Program-made: the position numbers and the translations under genes | The notes under the pieces: generated by a model | Database searches by the model: none | Seen by the model: only the letters and a program-made list of their open reading frames with translations | Told to the model about the DNA's origin: nothing | Shown here: piece after piece, positions 42,996-49,711 of the stretch | How the letters are laid out: every line of letters begins with the position of its first letter | Numbering within the stretch: the stretch's first letter is position 1 | Origin: JAMBLL01 sp964387145 | GTDB lineage: Bacteria > Actinomycetota > Acidimicrobiia > Spongiisociales > UBA5794 | Length of the DNA stretch: 64,000 nt | Reading direction: 5' to 3' | Assembly (NCBI GenBank): GCA_964387145.1 | Contig: CAYLVM010000003.1 | Location: 1-64,000, forward strand

Positions 42996-43874
42996 GTGAG
43001 TCTGCGCTCTCTCGAAGATGATCTATGCAAGATACCCGGCGTCGAAGGTGCCGAGATCGATGGTTCCGGGGATACCCCCGGCGGTCTCCGCATCAGGATC
43101 GCTGAGGGGACAGACCAGCGCGCTGTGGGTCAGGCCATCCGCCAGGTACTCACCAAGCACGGTCTCGGTACTGATACTCGTCTGCCTGGGGAGGACCAGA
43201 ACGACGCGGGAGCTGTCACGGCGCCCGGCGAGACCGCGACAGAAGTAGCAGCGGTCGAGGCTGTTGCCGAGGCGGCCCTCGACGTCCGAACATCCACCGT
43301 CGCGGTCATCGAGGACGAGGGCGGAGAGGAACCCGGGTCCACCATCGTGGATCTGACTGAGCACGCCGACGACGAGCATGAGGAACGAGACGATGGCGCC
43401 GGAGAGGACTCCGGCGCTGAGGAGCCACCGATCGAGGAGGTCGCGGACGCTGTGGAAGCATCACCATCTCCCGGATCATGGGTGGCTGCCGGACTTGATC
43501 CCGTTGCTCCCCGTGTCTCCGATGGCCCTCCAGGGTCCGGTGTCATTGCAAAGCTGGATCGTGTCGCCGTCGAGGAAGCCCGCAACGGCATCTCGGTGAC
43601 GGTGTCAACGACAGACGGTCGCACCGCGACCGAGCCCGCTTCGAGCACAGAAGGTGGCGTCGAGGCCGCGGTGGTCAAGGCAGCAGCGAAGCTGGCACGG
43701 CCCGGTACGCCCGCCCCGAGCATCGTGGAGATCGAAGACCGCAGGATCGAGGGGGTCGACGTTGTCATGATCGTCCTTAACGTCGACGGCACCCTTGCAG
43801 TTGGTGCCGCGATCGTCGTCGCAGGGCGGTCGTTCGCTCTCGGCCGTGCAACCTGGGCCGCACTCTCGATGTAG
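42996..43874 (+). CDS. Acidic two-domain protein of unknown function
   Basis: 292 aa, not recognised. An N-terminal domain of about 65 residues (SLRSLEDDLCKIPGVEGAEI, then GLRIRIAEGTDQRAVGQAIR) has alternating strands and helices. A long Glu/Asp-rich, probably disordered linker (about 75-170) follows. A C-terminal alpha/beta domain (NGISVTVSTTDGRTATEPAS, then GVDVVMIVLNVDGTLAVGAA) is cleanly predicted by its strand pattern. The GTG at 42996 has GGAGG 5 nt upstream. Followed by two heptamer repeats. Confidence 0.6.
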   Translation: MSLRSLEDDLCKIPGVEGAEIDGSGDTPGGLRIRIAEGTDQRAVGQAIRQVLTKHGLGTDTRLPGEDQNDAGAVTAPGETATEVAAVEAVAEAALDVRTSTVAVIEDEGGEEPGSTIVDLTEHADDEHEERDDGAGEDSGAEEPPIEEVADAVEASPSPGSWVAAGLDPVAPRVSDGPPGSGVIAKLDRVAVEEARNGISVTVSTTDGRTATEPASSTEGGVEAAVVKAAAKLARPGTPAPSIVEIEDRRIEGVDVVMIVLNVDGTLAVGAAIVVAGRSFALGRATWAALSM

Positions 43875-43880
43875 GTAGAG

Positions 43881-43908
43881 GTATCTGGTACTTGGTATCT
43901 GGTAGTTG
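43881..43908 (+). repeat. Heptamer tandem repeat, GTAYYTG family
   Basis: GTATCTG, GTACTTG, GTATCTG, GTAGTTG, starting 7 bp after the stop codon of the acidic protein gene. It shares an intergenic region with the GTGAWCT tract at 43996. Confidence 0.85.
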
Positions 43909-43995
43909 GAGGATCAGCGGGTGGGGAGCATCCGTTCTCCGTTTACCGACTACCGGCGACTCGCAAGCACCCAGGAACAGTCCGGTTTTCCGACT

Positions 43996-44023
43996 GTGAT
44001 CTGTGATCTGTGAACTGTCAACT
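43996..44023 (+). repeat. Heptamer tandem repeat, GTGAWCT family
   Basis: GTGATCT, GTGATCT, GTGAACT, GTCAACT, in the spacer before the 3' end of the convergent resolvase-like gene. Confidence 0.85.
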
Positions 44024-44050
44024 CACCGGCGATCGAGTCACTCAGGTCGC

Positions 44051-44587
44051 TCAGGGAGTGGCGTGGAGTTGGATGATGACGTCGGTGGGGTCGTCGAGTT
44101 CTTGTGCGAGGTCGGTAGGGTCGAGGGATTCGACCGGGGCAGGCTCGACGGTGGGAACGGCGTCGTTGCTCAGCCCATAGGCTCCCTGATACTGATGGAC
44201 CTTCGCAACGATGTCGCGCACGATCATCCGGGTGTGATCGTCGGCGGCGTCGCGCAGTGCCTCGAGGTCGTGCTCGTCGGTGGCGATCACCGTCGCACCG
44301 GCTTCCTTGATATCGACGATGATGATCTCCTGGGTCACCACATCGGGGGAGAGGGCAGCGAGGTTTCCCACGACGACGGCATCGACCCGACCGGCACGCA
44401 CGATGTCGAGCAGAGCTCTGAGTCCCGGGCGGTCGAACGCCGTGCTCGCCGCTCGATGATCCTGGCACACCACGATGAGTTCATGGCCGGCGTCACGGAC
44501 CCACCGTCGTACCCGCTCGCTCTGAGCGAACGCGCTATCCGGGTCTGTGTGCCCTGGGGCCTGCCTGACGTAGCCAGCGATGTTCAC
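44051..44587 (-). CDS. Resolvase-domain protein lacking the catalytic serine
   Basis: 178 aa resembling the catalytic domain of serine recombinases: IAGYVRQAPGHTDPDSAFAQ at the N-terminus, ERVRRWVRDAGHELIVVCQD, RPGLRALLDIVRAGRVDAVV, VGNLAALSPDV and EAGATVIATDEHD follow the resolvase order. The catalytic Ser of the usual YxRVS motif is replaced (YVRQAPG), and no DNA-binding C-terminal domain follows; instead a Pro/Asp-rich tail of about 35 residues ends the protein. Recombinase activity is therefore unlikely. The GTG at 44587 has GGAAGG 6 nt upstream. Divergent from the HNH gene. Confidence 0.65.
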   Translation of the reverse strand: MNIAGYVRQAPGHTDPDSAFAQSERVRRWVRDAGHELIVVCQDHRAASTAFDRPGLRALLDIVRAGRVDAVVVGNLAALSPDVVTQEIIIVDIKEAGATVIATDEHDLEALRDAADDHTRMIVRDIVAKVHQYQGAYGLSNDAVPTVEPAPVESLDPTDLAQELDDPTDVIIQLHATP

Positions 44588-44609
44588 GTGATGCCTTCCT
44601 GACCAACTC

Positions 44610-44615
44610 AGTATC
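44610..44615 (-). promoter_or_regulatory. Candidate -10 (GATACT) for the resolvase-like gene
   Basis: Minus-strand GATACT about 22 nt before the GTG at 44587, leaving a short leader with the GGAAGG ribosome site. Confidence 0.35.
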
Positions 44616-44696
44616 GCAGGTGTGCGATGCGCGTTCAATCATCGTCACAGAGTGGTCGGAGATCTTCCCGGGATCGGGTGGTACGCTGGCGCGATC

Positions 44697-45209
44697 GTGG
44701 TGCGAACACTGGTGCTCAACGCGAGTAACGAGCCGCTGTCGGTGGTTGCGGCTCGACGCGCCATCGTGCTGCTCTACCGTGAGCGTGCCGACCTCGTTGC
44801 ACGCAGCAACCGCGTATGGCACGCAGAATCTGTGTCGTTCGCTGTGCCATCGGTCGTCCGCCTTCGCCGCTATGTGCCCGTGCCATACAAGCGATCGATC
44901 CCGATCTCTCGACGGGCGATCTTCCTTCGTGACGACCATAGGTGTCAGTACTGCGGTCGACGAGCAGAGAACATCGATCACGTCATCCCGAAGGTGCAGG
45001 GGGGAGAGCACATCTGGGAGAACGTCGTGGCATCCTGCCAGCGGTGCAACTCTCGTAAGGGGGGACGGACGCCGTTGCAGGCCGGCCTGACACTCATCCG
45101 CACGCCTGTGCGGCCCGGCCGATTCGACTGGGTGTACGTGGCAGCCGGCGGTTACGCCGACGGTACCTGGCAACCGTTCATCGGTTCACAGTTGACCGTT
45201 CACAGTTGA
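44697..45209 (+). CDS. HNH endonuclease
   Basis: 170 aa. After LVLNASNEPLSVVAARRAIV and the YVPVPYKRSIPISRRAIFLR segment comes an HNH domain with CxxC zinc pairs: RDDHRCQYCGRRAENIDHVI, PKVQGGEHIWENVVASC and QRCNSRKG. This is a widespread actinobacterial chromosomal family of unknown role. GTG at 44697 (or 44700); TACGCT at 44682 ends 9 nt upstream, so a very short leader or none is likely. The last residues (GSQLTVHS) are encoded by an inverted GTGAACT heptamer tract, so the C-terminus may have been rewritten by the repeat. Confidence 0.8.
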   Translation: MVRTLVLNASNEPLSVVAARRAIVLLYRERADLVARSNRVWHAESVSFAVPSVVRLRRYVPVPYKRSIPISRRAIFLRDDHRCQYCGRRAENIDHVIPKVQGGEHIWENVVASCQRCNSRKGGRTPLQAGLTLIRTPVRPGRFDWVYVAAGGYADGTWQPFIGSQLTVHS

Positions 45210-45217
45210 CAGTTCAC
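45183..45217 (-). repeat. Heptamer tandem repeat, GTGAWCT family (inverted)
   Basis: Read on the minus strand: GTGAACT, GTCAACT, GTGAACG, GTCAACT, GTGAACC. It overlaps the last nine codons of the HNH gene and its stop codon. Confidence 0.85.
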
Positions 45218-45293
45218 CCTCGGAAACCCGGACTGCTCACGTGCTGCCGGTAAACGGCTGCTTCCTGCCCGCGCTTTCTTGCAGTGCGGATGT

Positions 45294-45806
45294 CTAGCGT
45301 ACGACGAGGACCGGGACGACGGAGCGCCGGACGAGCTTGGCTCCCGTCGAGCCGAGGAGGCCCTGGAACGCGCCGTGGCCGTGGGACCCGATGACCACCA
45401 CGTCGGCGTCGATCTCGGTGCACAAAGAGATGATGTCCGAAGCGACGTCCTCGCCCTCTCGGACGATGGATTCGACGGTTCCACCGAGTGCGCGGATGGC
45501 CTCGGCAACGGGACGGGCGATCTCGACACGCTTGTTCCCGAGGTACTGCTCGATGACCTTGTCGTCGCCGGGCCACCCCATCGGAGGTGTCGTATCGACG
45601 CTGGGCGAGGTCACATACTCGGCGTCGGAGTCGACGGTGACCCCCGCCTGCTCGCCGTACTGAGTCCGCAGCTCCTGTACCAGACGTCTCGGTATGCGAA
45701 CGATCGTCGCAACAGTGGTCTCTCCGTCCGCGCCGGCGAGTGCCATGGCGAACTTCGCTGCCTCATCGATATCAAGGGTTCCGTCGGTGGCGACCAGTAC
45801 GTGCAT
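45294..45806 (-). CDS. Universal stress protein
   Basis: 170-aa single-domain USP. The N-terminal strand is HVLVATDGTLDIDEAAKFAM and the ATP-binding motif GSHGHGAFQGLLGSTGAKLV (G-2x-G-9x-G-S/T) is intact, so nucleotide binding is expected. The ATG at 45806 follows GGAGGAA at 8 nt. Frame remains open far upstream but only this part is USP-like. It is divergent from mraZ. Confidence 0.88.
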   Translation of the reverse strand: MHVLVATDGTLDIDEAAKFAMALAGADGETTVATIVRIPRRLVQELRTQYGEQAGVTVDSDAEYVTSPSVDTTPPMGWPGDDKVIEQYLGNKRVEIARPVAEAIRALGGTVESIVREGEDVASDIISLCTEIDADVVVIGSHGHGAFQGLLGSTGAKLVRRSVVPVLVVR

Positions 45807-45835
45807 GTGGCGGTTCCTCCCGTGTGCCTGCTTCC

Positions 45836-45841
45836 AGGCTA
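45836..45841 (-). promoter_or_regulatory. Candidate -10 (TAGCCT) for the universal stress protein
   Basis: Minus-strand TAGCCT about 30 nt before the ATG at 45806, giving a leader of about 23 nt that contains GGAGGAA. Confidence 0.35.
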
Positions 45842-45903
45842 GGCGAGTCCGTCCCCGATGTGCGGCACCGTTGGCCCGGGGTCGCTCGAATGGGGCGAAA
45901 GGG

Positions 45904-45932
45904 TTGACAAGTGGCGCGAAGTGGGCCATAGT
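45904..45932 (+). promoter_or_regulatory. dcw cluster promoter
   Basis: TTGACA (45904-45909), 17-nt spacer, CATAGT (45927-45932). The predicted start is near 45939, about 38 nt before mraZ. It is overlapped by the GTGG repeats described as the MraZ operator. Confidence 0.75.
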
Positions 45933-45945
45933 GGGGGCCTGTGGG
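45911..45945 (+). promoter_or_regulatory. Probable MraZ operator: GTGGN repeats at 10-bp spacing
   Basis: GTGGC (45911), GTGGG (45921), GTGGG (45931) and GTGGG (45941) start exactly 10 bp apart, and a weaker GTACG follows at 45951. MraZ proteins are known to bind short TGGG/GTG-type direct repeats separated by about 5 bp upstream of their own gene. The repeats cover the spacer, the -10 and the transcription start, which fits autorepression. Confidence 0.75.
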
Positions 45946-45977
45946 AGATTGTACGGAGATGATGGAGACCGCGACCG

Positions 45978-46409
45978 ATGTTCCTTGGGGAGTACAGCCA
46001 TTCGCTCGATCAAAAGGGTCGAGTCGTCATGCCTTCGAAGTTCCGACCGGGACTCGAGGACGGCTGCGTCGTGACCAAGGGACAGGAGCGTTGTCTCTAC
46101 GTCTTTCCTCTCGATCGTTGGGATGGGGAGGCCGAGCGGGTACTCAAGCTTCCGCGTATGGATCGGCGGGCCAGAAGGTACGCACGGTCGTTCTTTGCCT
46201 CGGCGAGCGACCAGACCCTCGACAGGGCTGGACGCTGCCAGATCCCCGAATCCCTCAGAACGTACGCGGGGCTCGACAAGGACGTGACGGTGGTCGGCGT
46301 GGCTGATCACATCGAGATCTGGGACACCCCGACGTGGGAGGCCGCTTCGAGTGATGCCGACGAGTACTACTCGGGTATCGAAGAGGTCTTGTCCGAGGAA
46401 GGAAGATGA
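45978..46409 (+). CDS. mraZ: Transcriptional regulator MraZ
   Basis: 143 aa, first gene of the dcw cluster and its DNA-binding regulator, with two SpoVT/AbrB-like halves. Each carries the DxxxR signature: MFLGEYSHSLDQKGRVVMPS and SASDQTLDRAGRCQIPESLR. The N-terminus is canonical, which fixes the ATG at 45978 although its ribosome site (GGAG at 10 nt) is modest. Its own predicted operator lies just upstream. Confidence 0.95.
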   Translation: MFLGEYSHSLDQKGRVVMPSKFRPGLEDGCVVTKGQERCLYVFPLDRWDGEAERVLKLPRMDRRARRYARSFFASASDQTLDRAGRCQIPESLRTYAGLDKDVTVVGVADHIEIWDTPTWEAASSDADEYYSGIEEVLSEEGR

Positions 46410-46447
46410 CACAGAACCACAACGATGAATCACAGTGGGCTGGCTCG

Positions 46448-46530
46448 TGGTCAGTCCCCCGGATGCCAATTGGGAGGCCCCTTACTCCGCCCGCTTCCAT
46501 CTTGGCGCCAGCGCTCCGGGGGACTGACCA
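46448..46530. repeat. 83-bp element with 16-bp perfect terminal inverted repeats
   Basis: Left arm TGGTCAGTCCCCCGGA (46448-46463) and right arm TCCGGGGGACTGACCA (46515-46530) are exact reverse complements; inside them GCCAA and TTGGC (46465, 46508 region) extend the pairing. The last base of the right arm is the A of the rsmH start codon, and its GGGGGA is the only candidate ribosome site. Either a small MITE/REP-like insertion in the dcw operon or an RNA hairpin that hides the rsmH start. Confidence 0.75.
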
Positions 46531-47465
46531 TGGATCAGCCCACAGCACACGAACCGGCGTATCACGTCCCGGTCATGGTCAGCGAGGTAGTCGAGTGGTT
46601 CGCACCGGTCTCGTCCGGTTGGATCGTCGATGCGACGTTCGGTGGGGGAGGACACAGTCGTGCTCTCCTCGATGAGTATCCCGATCTTCGCGTTGTGGGC
46701 ATCGATCGTGACCCCGATGCTCTCGCACAAGCAGCGGACCATGATCGTCTCAGACTCGTTTCGGCGAACTACCGTGATCTCCCTTCGATTCTTGGGACGC
46801 GTGGCCTACCCGATCGTGTCGATGGCATCCTTCTCGATCTCGGCGTTTCGTCGCACCAGCTCGATGATCCCGAGCGGGGATTCTCGTACCACCGCGCAGG
46901 CCCCCTCGACATGCGGATGGGAACGGATGTCGACATCACAGCCGGGCAACTCGTCAACACCGCTTCGGCCGGTGAGCTCGAACAGATCATCTCGCGTTAC
47001 GGTGAAGAGCGCTTCGCTCGCCGTATCGCCGACGCCATCGTCTCTGAGAGGCCGTTCGGCGACACGACGTCGCTCGCTGGCTGTGTCGCCGAGGCCGTTC
47101 CTGCCCCAGCACGGCGAAGCGGGCACCCCGCTCGAAAGACCTTCCAAGCGCTTCGGATCGCTGTCAACGATGAGCTATCGGGAGTCGAGGCCGTCATGGG
47201 GACGGTCTTTGACTGTCTCACCGTTGGAGGGCGAGTCGTCGTGATGGCGTACCACTCCCTCGAGGATCGCATCGTGAAGCGAGCGATGAAGGAGCGTGCC
47301 CGCGGGTGCGTATGCCCACCGGATCTTCCGATATGTGTCTGTGGCTCGCAACCCGACGTCAGGGTGCTCACCCGAAAGGCAGTTCGACCGTCCCAGGACG
47401 AGATCGAGAGGAACCCCCGAGCGCGAAGCGCTGTGTTGCGCGTCGCTGAAAAGGTGGCACCATGA
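46530..47465 (+). CDS. rsmH: 16S rRNA (cytosine-1402-N4)-methyltransferase
   Basis: 311 aa. Methylates C1402 of 16S rRNA in the ribosomal P site. YHVPVMVSEVVEWFAP, the SAM motif IVDATFGGGGHSRALL, ILLDLGVSSHQLDDPERGFS, HPARKTFQALRIAVNDEL and VVMAYHSLEDRIVKRAMKE are all RsmH marks. I use the ATG at 46530; the open frame begins at 46425 but its first 35 codons run through the inverted-repeat element. The stop overlaps the next gene (ATGA). Confidence 0.94.
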   Translation: MDQPTAHEPAYHVPVMVSEVVEWFAPVSSGWIVDATFGGGGHSRALLDEYPDLRVVGIDRDPDALAQAADHDRLRLVSANYRDLPSILGTRGLPDRVDGILLDLGVSSHQLDDPERGFSYHRAGPLDMRMGTDVDITAGQLVNTASAGELEQIISRYGEERFARRIADAIVSERPFGDTTSLAGCVAEAVPAPARRSGHPARKTFQALRIAVNDELSGVEAVMGTVFDCLTVGGRVVVMAYHSLEDRIVKRAMKERARGCVCPPDLPICVCGSQPDVRVLTRKAVRPSQDEIERNPRARSAVLRVAEKVAP

Positions 47466-47860
47466 CCGCTCAGGCAGTACCCCACGCGGTAGGTCGATCG
47501 ACGCGGGTGACGGGGGCGACACAGCAAGGAGGACCGCGACTTCTCCCGCTTGCGTTCTTCACCGTCCTCGTCGTGGCAGTGTTCTTCTCGATGATCTATC
47601 TGCGCATCGCTCTCGACCGGTCGGCGTTCGAGCTCGACACGATCACCGATCAGATCGCTTTCGAGGAGTCCCTCCAGCTCGATCTGCGTCTGGAGCTTGC
47701 TCAGCTCCAGGACCCCGAGCGCATCGCATACCAGGCCGAACAGATCGGCCTCGTCTACCCCGACGAGCGGGTGGCGATCGTCGTCGATGGCCTCAACCCA
47801 CCGCCAGACGTTCTCGACCCGTTCACCCCGATACGAGCGCTGGACGACGGGACTCCGTGA
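47462..47860 (+). CDS. ftsL: Cell division protein FtsL-like
   Basis: 132 aa, bitopic: a 29-residue cytoplasmic N-terminus, one membrane helix (LAFFTVLVVAVFFSMIYLRI) and a coiled-coil-like region (LDTITDQIAFEESLQLDLRL) ending near IAYQAEQIGLVYP. Topology, length and position between rsmH and ftsI identify FtsL, although its sequence is poorly conserved in general. Overlaps rsmH by 4 bp. Confidence 0.8.
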   Translation: MTAQAVPHAVGRSTRVTGATQQGGPRLLPLAFFTVLVVAVFFSMIYLRIALDRSAFELDTITDQIAFEESLQLDLRLELAQLQDPERIAYQAEQIGLVYPDERVAIVVDGLNPPPDVLDPFTPIRALDDGTP

Positions 47861-47905
47861 TGAAGAGAACCGATACTCGATCCCGACACTGAGAACGGAG
47901 CACAG

Positions 47906-47974
47906 ATGACGAACTGGCCGAACGCTGGCGGCTGGATCTCGAGGCAGCACGATGACATCGGAGTGAGTTCATGA
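47906..47974 (+). CDS. Possible 22-codon ORF overlapping the ftsI start
   Basis: MTNWPNAGGWISRQHDDIGV then SS and TGA, whose stop overlaps the ftsI ATG (ATGA). It has GGAG at 6-nt spacing, while ftsI itself has GGAGTGAG inside this ORF. It could couple ftsI translation. No homology evidence; could be chance. Confidence 0.3.
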   Translation: MTNWPNAGGWISRQHDDIGVSS

Positions 47975-49710
47975 AGCCACGCATCTGGAATCGTGGTGAT
48001 CTCAGGCTGCTCGTTGTCGGTCTCGCCTTCGTCGTTGCATGGACGGGCATCGGTTACCGCCTCTTCGACCTCCAAGGAGCGCAAGCGGCCAGGATGGCGA
48101 GTGTCGGATTCGATCAACGCATCAAGACCCAGCCGATCCCTGCAGCGCGAGGGACGATCTACGACAGGGACGGTGTCGAGCTCGCGATGACGATCGACGG
48201 GTACAACGTCGTCGTTGACCCCCAGCTGCTCGAAGACACAGCCGTAGCGGCAGCGGTGCTGGCACCTTTCTCTGAGCTCGACGAGCAGGCGCTCGCTTCG
48301 AAGCTTGCCGCAGCCCAGGCGTCGGGAAGCAGGTATGCCGAGATCGCCATGCGAGTGCCGACGGCAGTCAAGACCGAGATCGCAGCGGCTGTGAACGACG
48401 CCGACCTCACCGGTGTGTTCTACAGGAAGCAGCCGCTGCGAGTGTACCCGGCAGGTGCCGTCGCAGCTCAGGTCATCGGACTGACCCGATACGACGACGG
48501 CAGCGGGGTCGAAGGCCTCGAGCGTACATTCGACTCGGAGCTCCAGGGTCGTCCGGGACGCATGATCGTCGAGCGTGACCCCTACGGTCGTGTCATCCCT
48601 CAGGGAGAGACCCGTCTCGATCCGGCCGTGCCAGGATCGAACCTCGTCACCACGATCGACAGAGAGATCCAGTTCGCCGCCGAACAGGCACTTCGAAAAG
48701 CCATCGCTCGCACGTCGGCGCTTGGCGGCACCGTGGTCGTTCTGTCACCTGAGACCGGAGAGATCCTCGCCATGGCAAGCTGGCCGAGCGTCGATCTCAA
48801 CGATCGTGCGTCCGCAACACCCGATGCCCTGCGCAACCGGGCGGTAGCAGACGTGTACGAACCCGGATCGACGCTCAAGGCGGTAACCGTCGCGGCGGCG
48901 ATCGACGCGGGGATCGTCACGAAGGACACCGTCATCGATACTCCGCCGACGGTCACCATCGGCGAGTTCCAGTACGCAGATCACGGACGAAACCGCCCCT
49001 ACATGAGCGTTGCCGACGTCGTGAAGCGTTCATCGAACGTTGGCGCCATCGAGATCGAGCGCAGGCTCGGTCCTGAGCTCCACTACGAGTACCTGACGAA
49101 GTTCGGCCTCGGGAGCCCGTCGAGCATCGACGTCGCCGGCGAGCGTCACGGGAAGCTCGACCCCACATCGGAGTGGACGGCGACCACGGGATCCTCGATC
49201 GCGATCGGGTACGCGGTCGGGACCACGGCCTTGCAGATGGCAGCGGTCTACGCAACGATCGCCAATGACGGCGTGTGGGTGGAACCGTACGTCGTGAGTG
49301 AGATCCAGCAGGCCGATGGCAGCCGCCTGCTCACCAAGCCGCGAACCCGACAGGTTCTCACGGTCGAGACCGCCCAGACGATGCGTTGGATGCTCGGGCG
49401 GGTCGTCATGGAAGAGGGAACGGGGCGCCGAGCCAGGATGACCGATTACACGGCTGGAGGCAAGACGGGTACCAGCCAGAAGTTCGATTCTGAGACGGGT
49501 GTCTATACGGAGAGCACGACGGCGTCGTTCATCGGGATGGCTCCGCTCGACGACCCGAAGATCGTCATCGCCATCGTGCTGGATGCGCCACAGGGCAAAG
49601 GGGACGATGGTGTGGATCTCTCTCTCGGGGGTGCCTCTGCTGCCCCCGTCTTTGCCGAGGTGGCCCAGACGGCTCTTCACCAGCTCGGTGTGGCACCCGA
49701 TCGGAGATGA
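47971..49710 (+). CDS. ftsI: Peptidoglycan transpeptidase FtsI (class B PBP)
   Basis: 579 aa septal transpeptidase. An N-terminal membrane helix (LRLLVVGLAFVVAWTGIGYR), the class B dimerisation domain with IPAARGTIYDRDGVELA, and the penicillin-binding domain with SxxK in YEPGSTLKAVTVA, SxN in KRSSNVGAIEIE and KTG in TAGGKTGTSQKF. No PASTA domains. It partners FtsW downstream. Its stop is 1 bp before the murE start. Confidence 0.95.
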   Translation: MKPRIWNRGDLRLLVVGLAFVVAWTGIGYRLFDLQGAQAARMASVGFDQRIKTQPIPAARGTIYDRDGVELAMTIDGYNVVVDPQLLEDTAVAAAVLAPFSELDEQALASKLAAAQASGSRYAEIAMRVPTAVKTEIAAAVNDADLTGVFYRKQPLRVYPAGAVAAQVIGLTRYDDGSGVEGLERTFDSELQGRPGRMIVERDPYGRVIPQGETRLDPAVPGSNLVTTIDREIQFAAEQALRKAIARTSALGGTVVVLSPETGEILAMASWPSVDLNDRASATPDALRNRAVADVYEPGSTLKAVTVAAAIDAGIVTKDTVIDTPPTVTIGEFQYADHGRNRPYMSVADVVKRSSNVGAIEIERRLGPELHYEYLTKFGLGSPSSIDVAGERHGKLDPTSEWTATTGSSIAIGYAVGTTALQMAAVYATIANDGVWVEPYVVSEIQQADGSRLLTKPRTRQVLTVETAQTMRWMLGRVVMEEGTGRRARMTDYTAGGKTGTSQKFDSETGVYTESTTASFIGMAPLDDPKIVIAIVLDAPQGKGDDGVDLSLGGASAAPVFAEVAQTALHQLGVAPDRR

Positions 49711-49711
49711 G

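Noticed and set aside
43881..44023. CRISPR-like repeat pair
   Set aside because: Units are directly joined heptamers with no spacers, and the two tracts differ in sequence.
46425..46529. N-terminal extension of rsmH
   Set aside because: The extra 35 codons run through the inverted-repeat element and match nothing in RsmH, which begins near MDQPTAHEPAYHVPV.
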